64,000 nt of DNA from Chimonanthus salicifolius (taxonomy: Eukaryota > Streptophyta > Magnoliopsida > Laurales > Calycanthaceae): the NCBI GenBank assembly GCA_013350335.1, contig CM023532.1:35465708-35529707 (forward strand), given 5' to 3'. The notes beneath the pieces were generated by a model that ran no database searches, had not been told where the DNA came from, and saw only the letters and a list, made by a program, of their open reading frames with translations. The position numbers and the translations under genes are program-made. Shown here one piece after another: positions 39,224 through 52,400 of the stretch. Within the stretch, counting starts at the first letter, position 1. The number at the start of each line of letters is the position of its first letter.

Positions 39224-41793
39224 TGTCACGCCCCGGTCCCAAAAACGGCACGTGACGCGGATCAAAATTTTCTTTTCCAAAATTTTTCATATAAAGTAAC
39301 AAATAACGTACATGGGAACTCACACAAACGAGTATAGTTATATATATTTGTATTAGTCTAAAAGGGTAAAGTCTCCTACCAAAATTTCGGCAGAGTTTCC
39401 CCTAAAACATGAACAGTTGGGTCTATGATGACCTCTACAAAAATATAATCACATGCTCAATGTTTACATATTACAACATACTTGACTCCATTCACCAAAT
39501 ATTAAATGCCCCACACTTCAAATCTTAACAGGAGTTCCCATAATAACATTCATACCTTCATAGTCATTAAACATGGATTATAGAATAATTACATTAATAT
39601 TACATATAACCATGTAGAGCAAAATATCAAAATCTATAAATTGCAGTGTGCATGGAAAGCAACTAGCAGCATAGACTAAGGTCGTCCCCTTGGTCCCTCG
39701 GACCCCTTCTGAGCGATTGTACCTGCAGTGCAAGGAGGTGAGCATCCACAAGCTCAATGAGGAAATCCATACATGCTACACACACACACACCCTTATGAT
39801 GGTGTATAAAATGGAATATAGATACAGTTATGCAAGATACAATGTTATCTAGTCATCCATTGGGAACCAAGTCCTCAACGAAATACTTGTGTATAGTAGG
39901 AGAATCAATATCATAAATGGACCACGACCCCTAGCAAGACTTAGGGTCCATGACTTACTAAGTGAGAGACTCACGACTGGCGTGACTGTCTCTACCTCGC
40001 CCTGCATCCTTCCACCTCATGGGTGATTCAGTCGAGCTTAAAGGCGGTCAGAACGCGTCTAACGAAACTAGCACCACTCCTATGGAGATAAAGAGTATCT
40101 AGCTCTGCGCAACCACGCACAAGTGTGCGGAAAAGTCATAAGAGTACCCTACAGTGTCCACCCGTAGGAGGTTCACCTTACGACATCAACCACACGGGAC
40201 CAAGTCTCCGTGGAAAAATATCACTATTTTGATAAAGTTCACTTAATAGTCTTCATTTATGCTCTTTACCAACTTATCCCAGAGAATTAGATTACCACCG
40301 TATTAGGGATTTCAAAAAGGGAAATGGTAAAATCTCATCACCCTTAGACCGAATCCTACATCTTTTATTTGTAGTGGACACAAATCCACTTTACCCCATT
40401 TTTCATACTTCCTCTTAAGATTAACTCAACTAATCGAATAGAGCATAGAAGAGACAACTTTTACATTGTGACATTAATAAGTTATTCATACATTGAGATC
40501 TTACGTCGTTAAGATAACATGCATAGTTTATTCCATACAATTCCATACCTTTGTCAATTCTCATATTCATGTTTGACCATGGAAAAAAGGACAACAATAT
40601 AGGAATGATTAATTGAATTTATGAGAGTGTCTCTCCTTACACATAATCCAATTATAATCAATCCCCAACAAATAAATACCATATTTGGTGCTCAACCTTC
40701 TTACCATATCAAATCAAAACCCAATTCTTCTCACCTCAACCCAAAGGATTTCACAACAACCATGTTTCCCAAATTCATTCATACACTACATAAAACACAA
40801 TGGAGATTTCATTCAATACATGTAATGCAATATAGAATTCATACATGTTTATACATCCCATTTATCATTCATAATATACTAATGAAATCTTGTCATGCAT
40901 ATACTTATGAGAACATCTCAAATAATTTTAATAACTCAAATTTATTCTCCAATCATTTAAATAAATAGTGTAGCATTCCTCACCTTAACCTTTTATGAAG
41001 AGCCGGGTTGATTTTAGACTTGATCGCTCCCGGGTTCGGATTAGAAGGCTCTAATCAACACAAGAACACATATAAAGTCCATTTAGTTCATGTATTGATC
41101 CCTATTTTGAGTTTAAAATAAAACCCCCAAATTTCCCAAACTCTATCATCTTCTTTTGGTCTCCAAACCCATTTCCAACAAGATTTATGCCCAAGCAAAT
41201 CCCCAAATTGGAAAACCCCCAATATTTTCCATGGAGTTTTCTCCAAATATGGCCCTATAGCCATCACCAACCCCAATCTCACTTGATTTCATAAAAACCC
41301 CATCAACATAGAGGAAAGGGAGTAGAAAGTAAAGAAAACCTTACCTTTGAGACAAGAAAATCGGCTCCAAAGGAAGCTTGGGATGAGAGCTCTTCAAATC
41401 TCACCTATGCACGGGCATAAAAATCAAGTGGGAAAGGTAGGAAGAAGACATGAGGATCGGTTGGGAGGGTTTCTTGGAACCGTTGGAGAAAGGAGGGATG
41501 AATGAGAGAAACGGCAACAACACTTGGGTTGGGGTTTCTAATATACCCCAACTTAAGTTGTGGTGTAGGTCGACTTGACAAACATGGTCGATCGACTAGA
41601 CACTGTGCACAACTCAAAAAAAATATTTATTTATTTATTCAAAATTTTTTTTTTTTACTCAATCTCAGCTGGGGTGCTTTCTTAAGGTCATGTGTACCCT
41701 GACGGGACCCACAAGTGACCCTCACACTACACACACGTGTAACCCTTATTATTACATCATAAATTTATTAATCTGAAGGGTCGGGCCATTACA
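39224..41793. mobile_element. Solo-LTR-like element, 2,570 bp
   Basis: Starts TGTCACGCCCCGGTCCC and ends GGGTCGGGCCATTACA (TG...CA). It is flanked by an exact 5-bp duplication ATGAT (39219-39223 and 41794-41798). The two ends are imperfect inverted repeats of each other over about 17 bp, longer than usual for LTRs. No open frame longer than 115 codons and no second LTR is present. The best reading is a solo LTR left by recombination; a non-coding DNA element is possible. Confidence 0.75.
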
Positions 41794-41798
41794 ATGAT

Positions 41799-43465
41799 GT
41801 AGTTAAATAATCAATCCTATAAGTAGATTATATTGAGCTTAAATTAAGATGTTATATAATGTAAATTGGATTGATTTACCCGAACCAAATTTGACTTGAC
41901 CAATTGTCCCTACCTAACGTCAATAATAAAAAAAAAAGGACATCTTAATATAGGTAAAATCTTTAATCAATTGGTTGACTATATCACAAGCTAAAAGCAA
42001 AAATCTAAGTTACATACAATGGATCTCACTGATCAATTTTGATTACTTAATGTAGATTTGTGGTTCATATGATATGTTCCTTGAGATTTGAGAAGCTTCA
42101 AGTTGATGATTAGATGGTTGGCAATGTGATTTGCTTGAATCAAGAGTCAAGACTGACCTAGGATTTTCCTTTTTATGGGAACTCAAGTTTGAACCAACCA
42201 GTTCATTAATGTTTAAGTGTTATAGACACTTAATCCTCTCATTCCTATGGTTCATGACTTCATGTATTTCCTGTGGCTAAAGAGAGGAGCTAACATTTTC
42301 TTAGACTATGATTCTAAATGTATCTAGTTTGATTCTAAATGGTAATTTTGGACTATGTCACCTTCTTCCCAATGGTAAGAAACTGCCTATTCTGCAGAGT
42401 TTTTTTTTTCCCAAGTGAGAATGGCCCAATCTGCATTCAGTCACTCAAGGAAACTCCAAGAGAGGTTAATGAGAAAAGCTAAATTTCTTTTGGCAAATCC
42501 ATACACCTAAGTCCAATTTAACTCTTTTCGATTATATACTTATCAAAGGAAAGTCTTCACCAGATTGACTCATCACCAAAAACCTTCTATAGAGATATAT
42601 TTCTTTAATTGTCAACTTCTTTAATCACAAAGTTGTAAATTGATTTGTTTTGAGTGTGTTTGATTTAATTGAAGAAAGGAAGTTAGTAAATTGAAGGCCC
42701 ATCACATCCCGAACAACTAAATAACTAATACAAGGCAAAAAAGCCCAAAAGGTGTGAATATTAGGTAATGGTGAACTTCAAATACACGAACACTTGGCAG
42801 CACCCGACCCGAATTGCAGCCCTAATTACCATATAACAGAATTGAACCCCTTTGTCAACTAAAATTTTCTCTATTGTCAAAGTAGTTGTGGGTATCATAG
42901 TTTCTTGTAAAATTTTGAAAAAGAAAGTTTTTCTTACATGTTCAACAATCCACCCACCATCCTATTTTAGATCATGGTGCAATTGCAGAAGGCTTGCTAA
43001 GTAGTCTGTCATTTCTTGAAAATCATAAAAGGACCTCACTTATAATTGGGCCATGTTCTGGAACTATGAATAGCCTTGGCCCATAGCAAGTGATCCACTT
43101 AAATTTAGATGCTTCGGGCCCCCATTGGGCCTATACACACAGAGAAGAACACCCTTAGTTTGGTCAAGCAGTCGGTTTCCACTTATGGCCCGGTAGAAGT
43201 CTACCGGACAATCACATGGCCTCCTCCATGTCTCTGTGTATATAGATACAATGAATACACTTTATATTTTTATGCAAAGTGAAGATACAAATACAATTGT
43301 ATTCAGAGGTTTTCATTTGTCCAACTCAAACTGCAACCGACCTAAAACTGACTAAAATAAATGGACTTTGAACACGATGTTTGTCGGACGGGTCAGTCTC
43401 GGGCTTTACTTAAAACCCATTGAGGTCTATTGGGCTTTAGGCCCATATGTTTTTATATATTAATA
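41799..43465. other. Intergenic DNA, no gene seen
   Basis: AT-rich spacer with no coherent coding signal. At about 42790-42825 a short CACCCGACCCGAATTGCAGC remnant looks like the end of a GGGTCGGGT-type element. Confidence 0.45.
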
Positions 43466-43860
43466 TTTTTTTTACGACGAAGAATCCATCTCTCCATGAG
43501 TACAAGGGTGTTGGGTAAAACTCTGAATGCATGTAGCTCCCCAAAACCCACGTGCATCAAGTTACTATGGGACTAAAAATCTGAGACCTTTAGTTCCTGA
43601 GCCAAAGTGTTTAATAGTTGAACTCAGGGGTTTAAAATTCGTTTTCGGCCGATATATCGACCGAAACGATATATCGGCCGATATTTTTCTCTCTCCAACC
43701 GATATTGGCCGATATAATACTGTCGATATTTCAGCCGATAATGTGAATATCGGCCGATAACGATATATATCGGCCGATATTCACCACTAGAAAACCGATA
43801 CGATATGTATCGGCCGATATTTACATCCCTGGTTGAACTATCTCGTGTGGGATATATTAT
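43466..43860 (-). mobile_element. SINE, family C, interrupted by a MITE
   Basis: Poly(T) at 43466-43473, then a body (CTCTGAATGCATGTAG) and a B-box-like TCTGAGACCTTTAGTTCCTGAG on the plus strand (minus-strand SINE). A CGATAT MITE occupies 43625-43831. The SINE head resumes at 43840 with ATCTCGTGTGG, related to ATCTCATGCG at 39130 in the copy at 38982. ATATATTA words flank both sides. Confidence 0.65.
43625..43831. mobile_element. CGATAT-family hAT-type MITE, copy 1 (207 bp)
   Basis: Exact 8-bp duplication GTTGAACT at 43617-43624 and 43832-43839. Ends are CAGGGGTTTAAAA and TTTACATCCCTG (inverted). The interior contains repeated palindromes CGATATATCGGCCGATAT, ATATCGGCCGATAA and CGATATGTATCGGCCGATAT. 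It has no coding potential. It is nested in a family C SINE, so it is younger than that SINE. Confidence 0.9.
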
Positions 43861-45513
43861 GTGCATATATCTTTTTTTTTTTAAATAGAAATTATACACA
43901 TATATTACAAGGTCGTATCTAGTGATATTTTATTTTTTACTTTTTATCGTGTAAGCTAAAAATCTAACCCCACGGATTGAAAGTATGCTTAGAGACCTAT
44001 CATATGTTAAAATTTCATCTTCAAAATCAATTTTTAACAACTCAATTTTAACGGTCAATATCATCAGGCATCGAATCTTTTCACATGTTTGCCAGCTCTA
44101 TACTATTAAGATCAAGTTGTTAGAAATTGAATTTTGGATTGAAATTTTAATTGGTGATAACTCGTTAAATATACTTTCATTATGCATAATTATATATTTA
44201 ATCTACAGAATAAAAATTAAAAACAACAAAAATAGTTCCAGGTGCAAATTAAATGGGCTTTAAACGGCGGGCTCAAATTTGGATTTTAAAGCCCAACAAA
44301 CTTTAGATGGACTCAGACTGTTGTAGATATAAATGGCCCCAGGCTTTTTCACAAAGCCTAGCCTGAACCTAACCTGTAAACATGCTTAATTGTAACTCTA
44401 TGGATTCGTCTGAAAAAAATTCTGCGATACTTGTAAATGCTATACTCATCTTTTCTCCTATTTAGTTATTTTCTTTACTCACAAGGCATCAGTAAATGCT
44501 ATACTTAAAAAAGAAGTGCTTAAATGCAAAGGTTAATTAAGCATAAGCCTTCAACACCCCAACAATCTATTGCAATTTTAGTCTTCAGAATCTAAGATTT
44601 ATTTCTAATGAAGATTTCCCTACTCAACTAGGAAAAGTTTTGCCCATTCTGAGTTCTGACTTGTGAGAAGAAAGGGTGATCTGATGACTTTGCTCTCAAG
44701 TTGCACACATCAGGGGCATTAATTTTGTAAGTTGTGATGTCTTTCTCGTGGGTTCTGTTGTTGCAGACTTCCAAACGAACCTTGAATTTTAAGTGCAAGC
44801 TTTGGTGTCAAGAACTTTCAAGTTCAGGTATAGTGCAGCACGAAATCTAGTGAGAATGACTCATTTGTTTATCAGTAGTTCTGTCACATATTTGGCTTGA
44901 AAAGTTAGATAGTAGTTGTGTGATTGAAAAGTTAGATAGTAGATGTGTTTGCAGGTGGTTCCACGTCATTGCACCAGTTCAATTCATCGATTCAATGAGA
45001 AGTGAATTGATTTCTGAATGCCTGATTTTTTTAATTTTTCTGTACAGACAGATAGAGATAAAATAGGAAGTTCACTAAAACCGGTATATACTAAAGAGTT
45101 TTCCTTGTTAGAATCACCGCCGTTAAAAGAAAAGGTAAGAGTAACGTAGTTAAGGCATGCCAACTACCAGGATAAAGAATTTTAGCCAAATGTCGGGACA
45201 AAATTTTCTGTCCACCAAATATTGTCTGTAACCTTGGATATCATTCCCTAAACATCTACTACTTGGATTATAGAAATATTTGTTTCCATTAAAATAAAAA
45301 CAAATTAAAAAAGAAGAAGCAAAGTATCGAGAAAAAACGATATTTGTCACGCAATAAAGAAGGCCCAAATTTGATAAAATAAAATCAAATGTTAAAATTG
45401 AAAAATAATTTGAGAAGATGGGGTTTGAGTATGTCCGGACTGATCAAATTTGAAAAAAAAAAATCTAGCCAATTATTTCAACCAATTTTTTTCTCATTAT
45501 AGAAATTTGTAAC
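43861..45513. other. Intergenic DNA, no gene seen
   Basis: AT-rich. A small tandem echo of GAAAAGTTAGATAGTAG occurs at about 44900-44945. Nothing else is nameable. Confidence 0.45.
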
Positions 45514-45758
45514 TAGGGACTTAAAAATCGTCTCTACTGAGATAGTGGCTGATATTTAGTTGATATGGCCAAATATTGGCGATATATCGGTGGAATTCAG
45601 CACCGATTTTTTTTTTTTTTAATAACGACCGATATTCAGGATATCGGCCGATATTTTTGGACTATATATTACGATCATATCGCCGATATCTCTTTTACCC
45701 GGCCGATACATATCTGCTATAAAAAATCGATTCATATTGACTGATATTTTAACCTCTA
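45514..45758. mobile_element. CGATAT-family hAT-type MITE, copy 2 (245 bp)
   Basis: Exact 8-bp duplication TTTGTAAC at 45506-45513 and 45759-45766. Ends are TAGGGACTTAAAAA and TTTTAACCTCTA. The interior has several GATATCGGCCGATATTTT-type words plus a T run. It lies about 660 bp upstream of the chitinase-like gene's start codon. Confidence 0.88.
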
Positions 45759-46193
45759 TTTGTAACTATGACCTGAAGCTTGGATACTTCCCTAAGAATC
45801 ATCTACTTGGATTTAAAAATAAATTAAAAATAAAAATGAAAACAATTTTTAAATAAATAAGAAAAGAGGACTTTTTGCCATAGAATGAAAAAAACCAAAT
45901 CTGAGAAAATATAACCAGATATTGAAAAGAAAAAAAATAAAAGATGGATTTAGAGAGAGAGAAAATGGTATGGGGTGTGTGAAGTGATAATAACTGAGAG
46001 AGAAGTGAAAATTACATAAAAAAAAGTATAATAAAAATAAAAAACTCAAGGTCCGACTCTCCGACCGCCGAATAAATACCAGCTAAATAGGCATTCTGAG
46101 AACGGAATTTAGTAGCAGAGTTGTCTAAACTCTAATGTCAATGGTAAACATACATATTTCACGCCCGAGCATCAAAGAATTTCTCTTCGAGCG

Positions 46194-46415
46194 GTGGGTC
46201 ATGGGCCGCTTTCTCCAGGCTGGAGTTGCGTAAAGATCGAGCATCTTCTCACCGACACTTTCTTCTCCTTCCCTCTATTATTTTCCTTCCTCCTCTCATT
46301 GTTGCCTGCATTCGATCTCTTCTCATTCCATTATTGCCTGCATTCGTCTCTTCTCAGCGTTCTCAAAGCAAATTCACTCCGCCATTGGCATTGTTGTGCT
46401 AGCATTGTAGCGACG
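46194..46415 (+). promoter_or_regulatory. Pyrimidine-rich leader of the chitinase-like gene
   Basis: A CT-rich stretch with a duplicated segment (TTGCCTGCATTCG...TCTTCTC at about 46300-46326 and 46334-46358) precedes the chosen start. ATG at 46194 is in frame and without a stop down to 46416. The sequence it would encode lacks family similarity and would bury the signal peptide, so this is read as 5' UTR. A weak TATA-like AATAAATAC lies at about 46069-46078. Confidence 0.5.
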
Positions 46416-49400
46416 ATGGAGAGGAAGTGGGCAGTGGCGATTCTGCTGCTGTCGGTGGCAGTTTGGATGGTGGATGCCAAGTCGAAGGTGAAGATATGCG
46501 ACAAGGGATGGGAATGCAAAGGAGTGTTCTGCTGCAATGAGACAATATCAGATCTATTCAAAGTCTACAATTTCGAAGAGCTTTTCGCCAAGCGAAACAC
46601 CCCAGTTGCTCACGCCGTTGGATTTTGGGACTATCATTCTTTCATCACCGCTGCCGCCCTCTATGAACCCATTGGCTTCGGTACCACGGGCGGGAAGCAG
46701 ATGCAGATGAAGGAGATTGCCGCTTTCCTCGGCCATGTCGGCAGCAAGACCTCCTGTAAGCTTCCTCCTCATCCTCCTCTTCCTCCTGGATGCATTCTAC
46801 TTCTTATGTTTTCCGTACCATGTCTGATTAGGATACAGTTTAGCATAAAACTACAAGAAATTATCCTATCCATTGTGAATGGGGCTTATATTGAATGTTA
46901 AGAATGAGCTGGTTCGATAGATCTAATCTGGTCTGTTATAGAAGGTGTGATAAATTTCAAAATCAAAAGTTCATTCTAAGAGTATGTTTTCAAAGGCTAC
47001 AACATTTTAACTTTGCATATAACTTGAGCTAAATCCAATGGAAAGTGTGTCTAGAAGTGAGTTCAAATTAGGTACAAATTCAATTCATGGGATGATAGTG
47101 AGTAATAGGGAGGAAGAAGTTGTAAATATATGCTCAATAAAAAATTCAGTGATCCGTTCACAATGGTGAATTCTCAAAAACACACCGTGTTTTTTTTGTT
47201 TCCATTCAACAGATCTGGGCTGCACAATTGTTAGCAAGTGTTTGTCTACTTTGAATCTCCATTGATTAGAATTTTAAATATCAAGAAAATTAAAGACTTC
47301 AATCTTTGCATTTGGTTGGCAGTAGATAATTTTTTTTTCCCTTTAATGAAGAATCCCAAGACACCCACCTCTCTCCGAGTAAGAAGGCATTGGGTAAACT
47401 CTGGATGCACGCAATCCCCCGCAAGCCACGGGATTCGGCTTATGACGGGAACTGAATCTGAGACCTTTGGTTCCTGAGCCAGAGGAGCTACCTGTGTGGG
47501 GCTTGGTAGGCAATGGATTAGGAGCAAATATGTTAGGAAATAGGAAATCTTAAACTAAGGGAGGACCAAGTATAAGCAGATCTCTGTCTTTGAGTATTCA
47601 ATTGAGAACCCTCTCTATTCTCCACGGATCTTATCAATTTTTTTTTTTTTAATGATTGGACCTTATCAATTCTTATGATGACCAAACTGTATGATTTCAG
47701 TATAAGTAGATTTTCTTATGATCTCTCAGATTCTAAGTCTCCAACTTTAGAATCTAGCACTTGCTAGGGATATTGAGTTAGGGGAATAGGTATAGCCTAC
47801 ACCAATTGGTAGTTTCTTCTTTCACAGACTTGTTAGTGCCCCGACTCGTCCGAGTCACCCATATTGTCAATTACGTGACTCAGTTGAACGTTGCCTTTGA
47901 AGAATGTGAAGATCTACTATGCATTGAAGAGTCTACACCGAACATCTGATTGGCACACAGGTAAGTGAACCTTAGAAGTCAATTGGTTATAATCTGGAAA
48001 ATAAGAATTTAATTGACTTTCAGCCTCGAGGCCTCATGCAGTCTGTCGAGGCCTCGCAGCCAGTCTTGTGCTGAGTTGAATTTTGGACAACTGTAACTTA
48101 ACTGACCTTGTGTCTTGCTGACTGAGTCTCCTACAGATTTAGGAAGTTAAATCTGTATTCCTTTAATTGGGAGTTTATTATGGTAATAAAATATATCCTA
48201 ATGTTGAAACTCAGACAGCCACCTCACATATTTTGAATTAATAACCGTTGGGGAGTTGGCCTTGTCTGACAAGAATGGAAAGGCTCCTCCATGAGGTGTA
48301 AGATAATTTACAATCTTCAATCTCATCCTTGATTGATGTCTGAGACAAATTGATCGTCAATCATGCACGGTGGCATCTAGTTGGTTGGATATTTACTGTT
48401 TGAAACACAGAACAACTTTTGCATATCTGAGCTGTCTTTCCATGTTTACCGCCACGAGGTTTCATTGGAATCCTCGAGGTCTCGTGGGCGTGACTGGCTA
48501 CAAAACTGCAGACAGTCTTATAAATAACTGTAAGCTGTATGAAATGTTTACTGATTCACACAGAGAACAATTTGGAAAAATATAACAGTGTGATCAGAGC
48601 AATTAGCCTCCTCCCTTTACACCTTCTTCATCATCTTCCTTCATAGATGTTTGGGTAATCAATACCCTAGTTCTGATGAAGCTTAAGGTGTTCACATAGG
48701 ACCTTAAAACCAGTCATACCCGAGTCCTATACTGTTGTGCCAATAATCACTTTGATGGAGCTAATCTGATGAAAAGGAGCACACAGATCAAGTAAAGAAG
48801 AAAGCGCATAAAGGAAATCGGATAAGGCCCAAGGCAAGCATTTCTTCTTCCTTTTATTTCAAACATTGTAAGTGGATTAGAATAGTGTGTTCGAACCACT
48901 CTAAAAAATAGGTGTAGAGGATTAGACCGATTGAGTTGAACCTTTATAAAAAACTAGGTTGTACTATTTGGGTGTGAGACCCATACATAGTATATTTGGG
49001 ATAGCTCTAGAGAGGGTGAGTCCAACAGTGGATATAGGTTCAGGTGAACCGAACCACTATATATCGTTGTGCATGTGTGATTTGCTTTAATGGTTTGATT
49101 CATTTGTTTATCACTTTCATACACATTTATTCCGCTGCACATGTTGTTAAATCTGATTTATTTTTAAAAGAGAACTAAAATTGAAAACCGACCTATTTAC
49201 CCCCCTCTAAGTCGTGCATACTTTTAGTAACGGAATATCAAGTCTAAATCATCTGGAAGTGGTAGCTCCATCCATGTAACTGGACCACCCAATTTATGCT
49301 GTTTTTCAAACTATATCTTCTTGACTTAGGGCTCAATGGAAGATTATGGTCATCAGAGGGTGGGGGATATTCTTGTCCATGCATTTTCCCTGTGGGGAAA

Positions 49401-52400
49401 TTGTTTTGTTGGAAGGCCAAATGAGGAATATCAACTTCTTGCACGTCTCAAATATGATTTTATTTTTTATTTGTTTCCTCCTACCCTTCCTCAAAGAAAA
49501 TTCTTATATTGAATGGTGATAAGTGAGGAATGTCAACTTTTTTACACAATCTCCATTGTAGCTTTTTCTTGAATGGTGATAATAATTTTATTCAGAAGCT
49601 AGAAGACTATAATTCAACAAAAAATCTCCAGAAGGGCCAAAACTGAAAGAAAAGATACAGAGAAAACCTTAGAGCTGCTGAAGAACAAAGCAAATACTCC
49701 TAACCAGGAACATGCAGCCACTCATTAGCCAAGCCACCTACTCATTAGCTCTATAGACCCTATCACCATGTGAGGCCTCCCAACCCCCTTTTCTGCAAGA
49801 GTCTGCATCACTAACTTCACCAGGTGCCTGAGAAAAGGAAATAGGAAGGCCTTCTCCAATATCAGTAATTTCTACCACTTAGTCTGCAACCGCCAAAGGG
49901 AAAGTCTCGCCATTTGACACCCACTTAGTTACACATGCTGGATCCTCTTCAATGATCAGAGGGAGCAAGCTCTTCTCTTTTGCTAGCGTAAGCCTGAAAA
50001 GGAGACCAGATGCTTCCGCCATAAAAGTAAAAACAGTTTCAGCAGAGCCTGAAAAAGCCACTAAAGGAACATTACAATAATTTTTTATCTCTCCACCTAT
50101 TCCAGAAGGACCTGGTGCACCAAGAAAGTTTAACTTAAAGACATTAGGAGGAAGGGCCTTCGAACACAATCTACTTGAAGGACTTCTAGGAATATCATTA
50201 ATGACCTCCTTCCAATTTCTAAGCAGATCTTCCATGGAATAAGACTTAAATTCAGGAAGCATCTTAGCCCAGATTGCACATCTTCTTTTAAAACTTTGTG
50301 CTAGCTCTTCTTTCATCGTGATCTTATTTCTGAAGGATCTGTTGTTTCTTTCGAGCCATGAGGTCCACAAAGTTGCCACCCAACAAGATCTCCACAAATA
50401 CATCCTTTTCTGACATCTGGCAGAATTGCTAGCTTTGGAGATGCTCCATCATCGACCCTGCCATCACCCATGAGACATCGAACCAAGATACAACATGGAA
50501 TAGGCAGCGATCGGGCAAGACAAAAAAAGAGAGAAAAAGATGAGCTATAGACTCCTCATCCTTTAAGCATAAGATACAACCATCCACCAGTACTATTTTG
50601 CTGCCACAGTTTTGAAGATTATCTCCAATGTGGTTTTTGGTGGGACATTTAGTACTTTCGCTAGGAAAGGGAAATCAAAGCAAGAGAAATGCTGCCTTTT
50701 TATATATGATGGCTTTATTGTTTGCACTTTTCCATTGTAGTATACTCATCTCTGTCACCATTACGTTATCCACTTACCTTTTTTTCTCATCATCCAACAT
50801 TCAACTCTATACAACGTCACTAGTCTAATTATCATCTTACTGAACCCTCGCTTTTGACCAAGATGTCACCCTTCTATAACTCCACCAGCTTGGCTACATT
50901 TGTCCACATTGTGCCCACCATATTGATGATTTCTACATTAGATCCTCCACTTGTCTCTACGGTTGGAAACAAGTATATCACATTTTCATTCTTCCAAAGA
51001 AAAAAAAAAAAAAGGCTGTACCTAGTCACTATCAATTTTAACCGACTCAACTCTCAAAACAAAAAAAGGAAAAAAAGAAAAAAAAGAAAATTAATTGGCT
51101 CAACCTCAACAGTTTCATGCTGACTAAAATTGTAGTCCATGTATTCTGTCTTTGTTCTATCTTAAAAAAAAAAGTATTTGTACTCCAATTGTTCATCTCA
51201 TATGCTTTCTCCTGCAAATTTAGAATATTCTTTAATTGATTTCGAGTCTTATCAATCAGTAATATATTGCCAGCAAACAATGTGCACATTGGTACCTCAT
51301 CTTGGATTTCTGATATCAGATTCTCCATAACTAAAACAAATAAATAAGAGCTCGAAGTTGATCCTTGTTGGAGTCCAAATCCAACTAAGAACTCTATCTT
51401 CTTTCTTGATACCATTCTTAAACTTGTTTCCCTTTCGTCATTGAATTAATATCTGCCAAAGATGCTCATGGATGCACATTAACGTACTCATACAAATGCA
51501 TGTATTGTATTGTTATTTCTATTGATCATTTCAGTCTTTTGTTGTTGTTTTTAACAGTTTGTTATGATACTATGATGTGATGTTTTGTACTACTGGGTCT
51601 TGACGGAAGATTGCTACATGATTTAGAGTCATACTTCCATTTTGGAGTTGATTGATCATATGCAAGTGGAAATCTCTGACTTTCTGAAGATTGAAAATTT
51701 ATAATATCTGGAGATTCAGTGTTGCCAAACACATATTTAATGCTATCTATGCAAATGTCATTGTCCTCATCAATGTCATAATCATCTCCATTGCCTATCA
51801 GTTTGGGTCAGCTTATTATTGACTTTTATATTTCTATTCTACCCAATAAAAAATATCTATGCTCAACTATATAAATGCTTTATACATGTTTATATAAATT
51901 TGACCAATCTTAATGAATCAAACTGTTCCAGGTGGTTACAATGTAGCTACTGGTGGTCCTTATGCCTGGGGACTTTGCTATAACCATGAATTGAGCCCAA
52001 GTCAAACTTACTGCAATCCTGACTACCTCTACCCATGCACCCCTGGAGCTGAATACTACGGACGAGGTGCCATTCCTGTATACTGGTATGTTGAGAAAAC
52101 TCGATGCTTTACCTGATTTGTATCACACACTTTGCTTTCAGAATTGGAATAGAATATTTTGGTAGGGAGAAATGATCGTGGAAGATACCTTAGTATAGTC
52201 AGGCTCTACATCTCCATCATCCAAAGTAAAATATCCTTTATTTCAAAATTTCAAATTTTACAAAAGACTGGTTGAGTTGCCAGGTCTGACCATATTATGG
52301 TCAGATTCTATGCACCTGATCATTTCTTGTTGTGTAATTTGGCCTATTCCAGCTTAGTTTGGTCTTTTCTGGAACGAGAGAGAGACAGAGAGTGTGTGTG

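Noticed and set aside
40621..40968. 115-codon open frame inside the solo-LTR-like element
   Set aside because: AT-rich composition, no recognisable domain, and located in the middle of a non-coding repeat.
43640..43825. CGGCCGATAT array as a satellite or CRISPR-like repeat
   Set aside because: Units are unevenly spaced with no spacers, and the block is delimited by terminal inverted repeats and an 8-bp duplication, so it is a transposon interior.
46194..46415. N-terminal extension of the chitinase-like protein from ATG 46194
   Set aside because: The extra 74 codons lack family similarity and would place a second hydrophobic stretch before a clean signal peptide at 46416.
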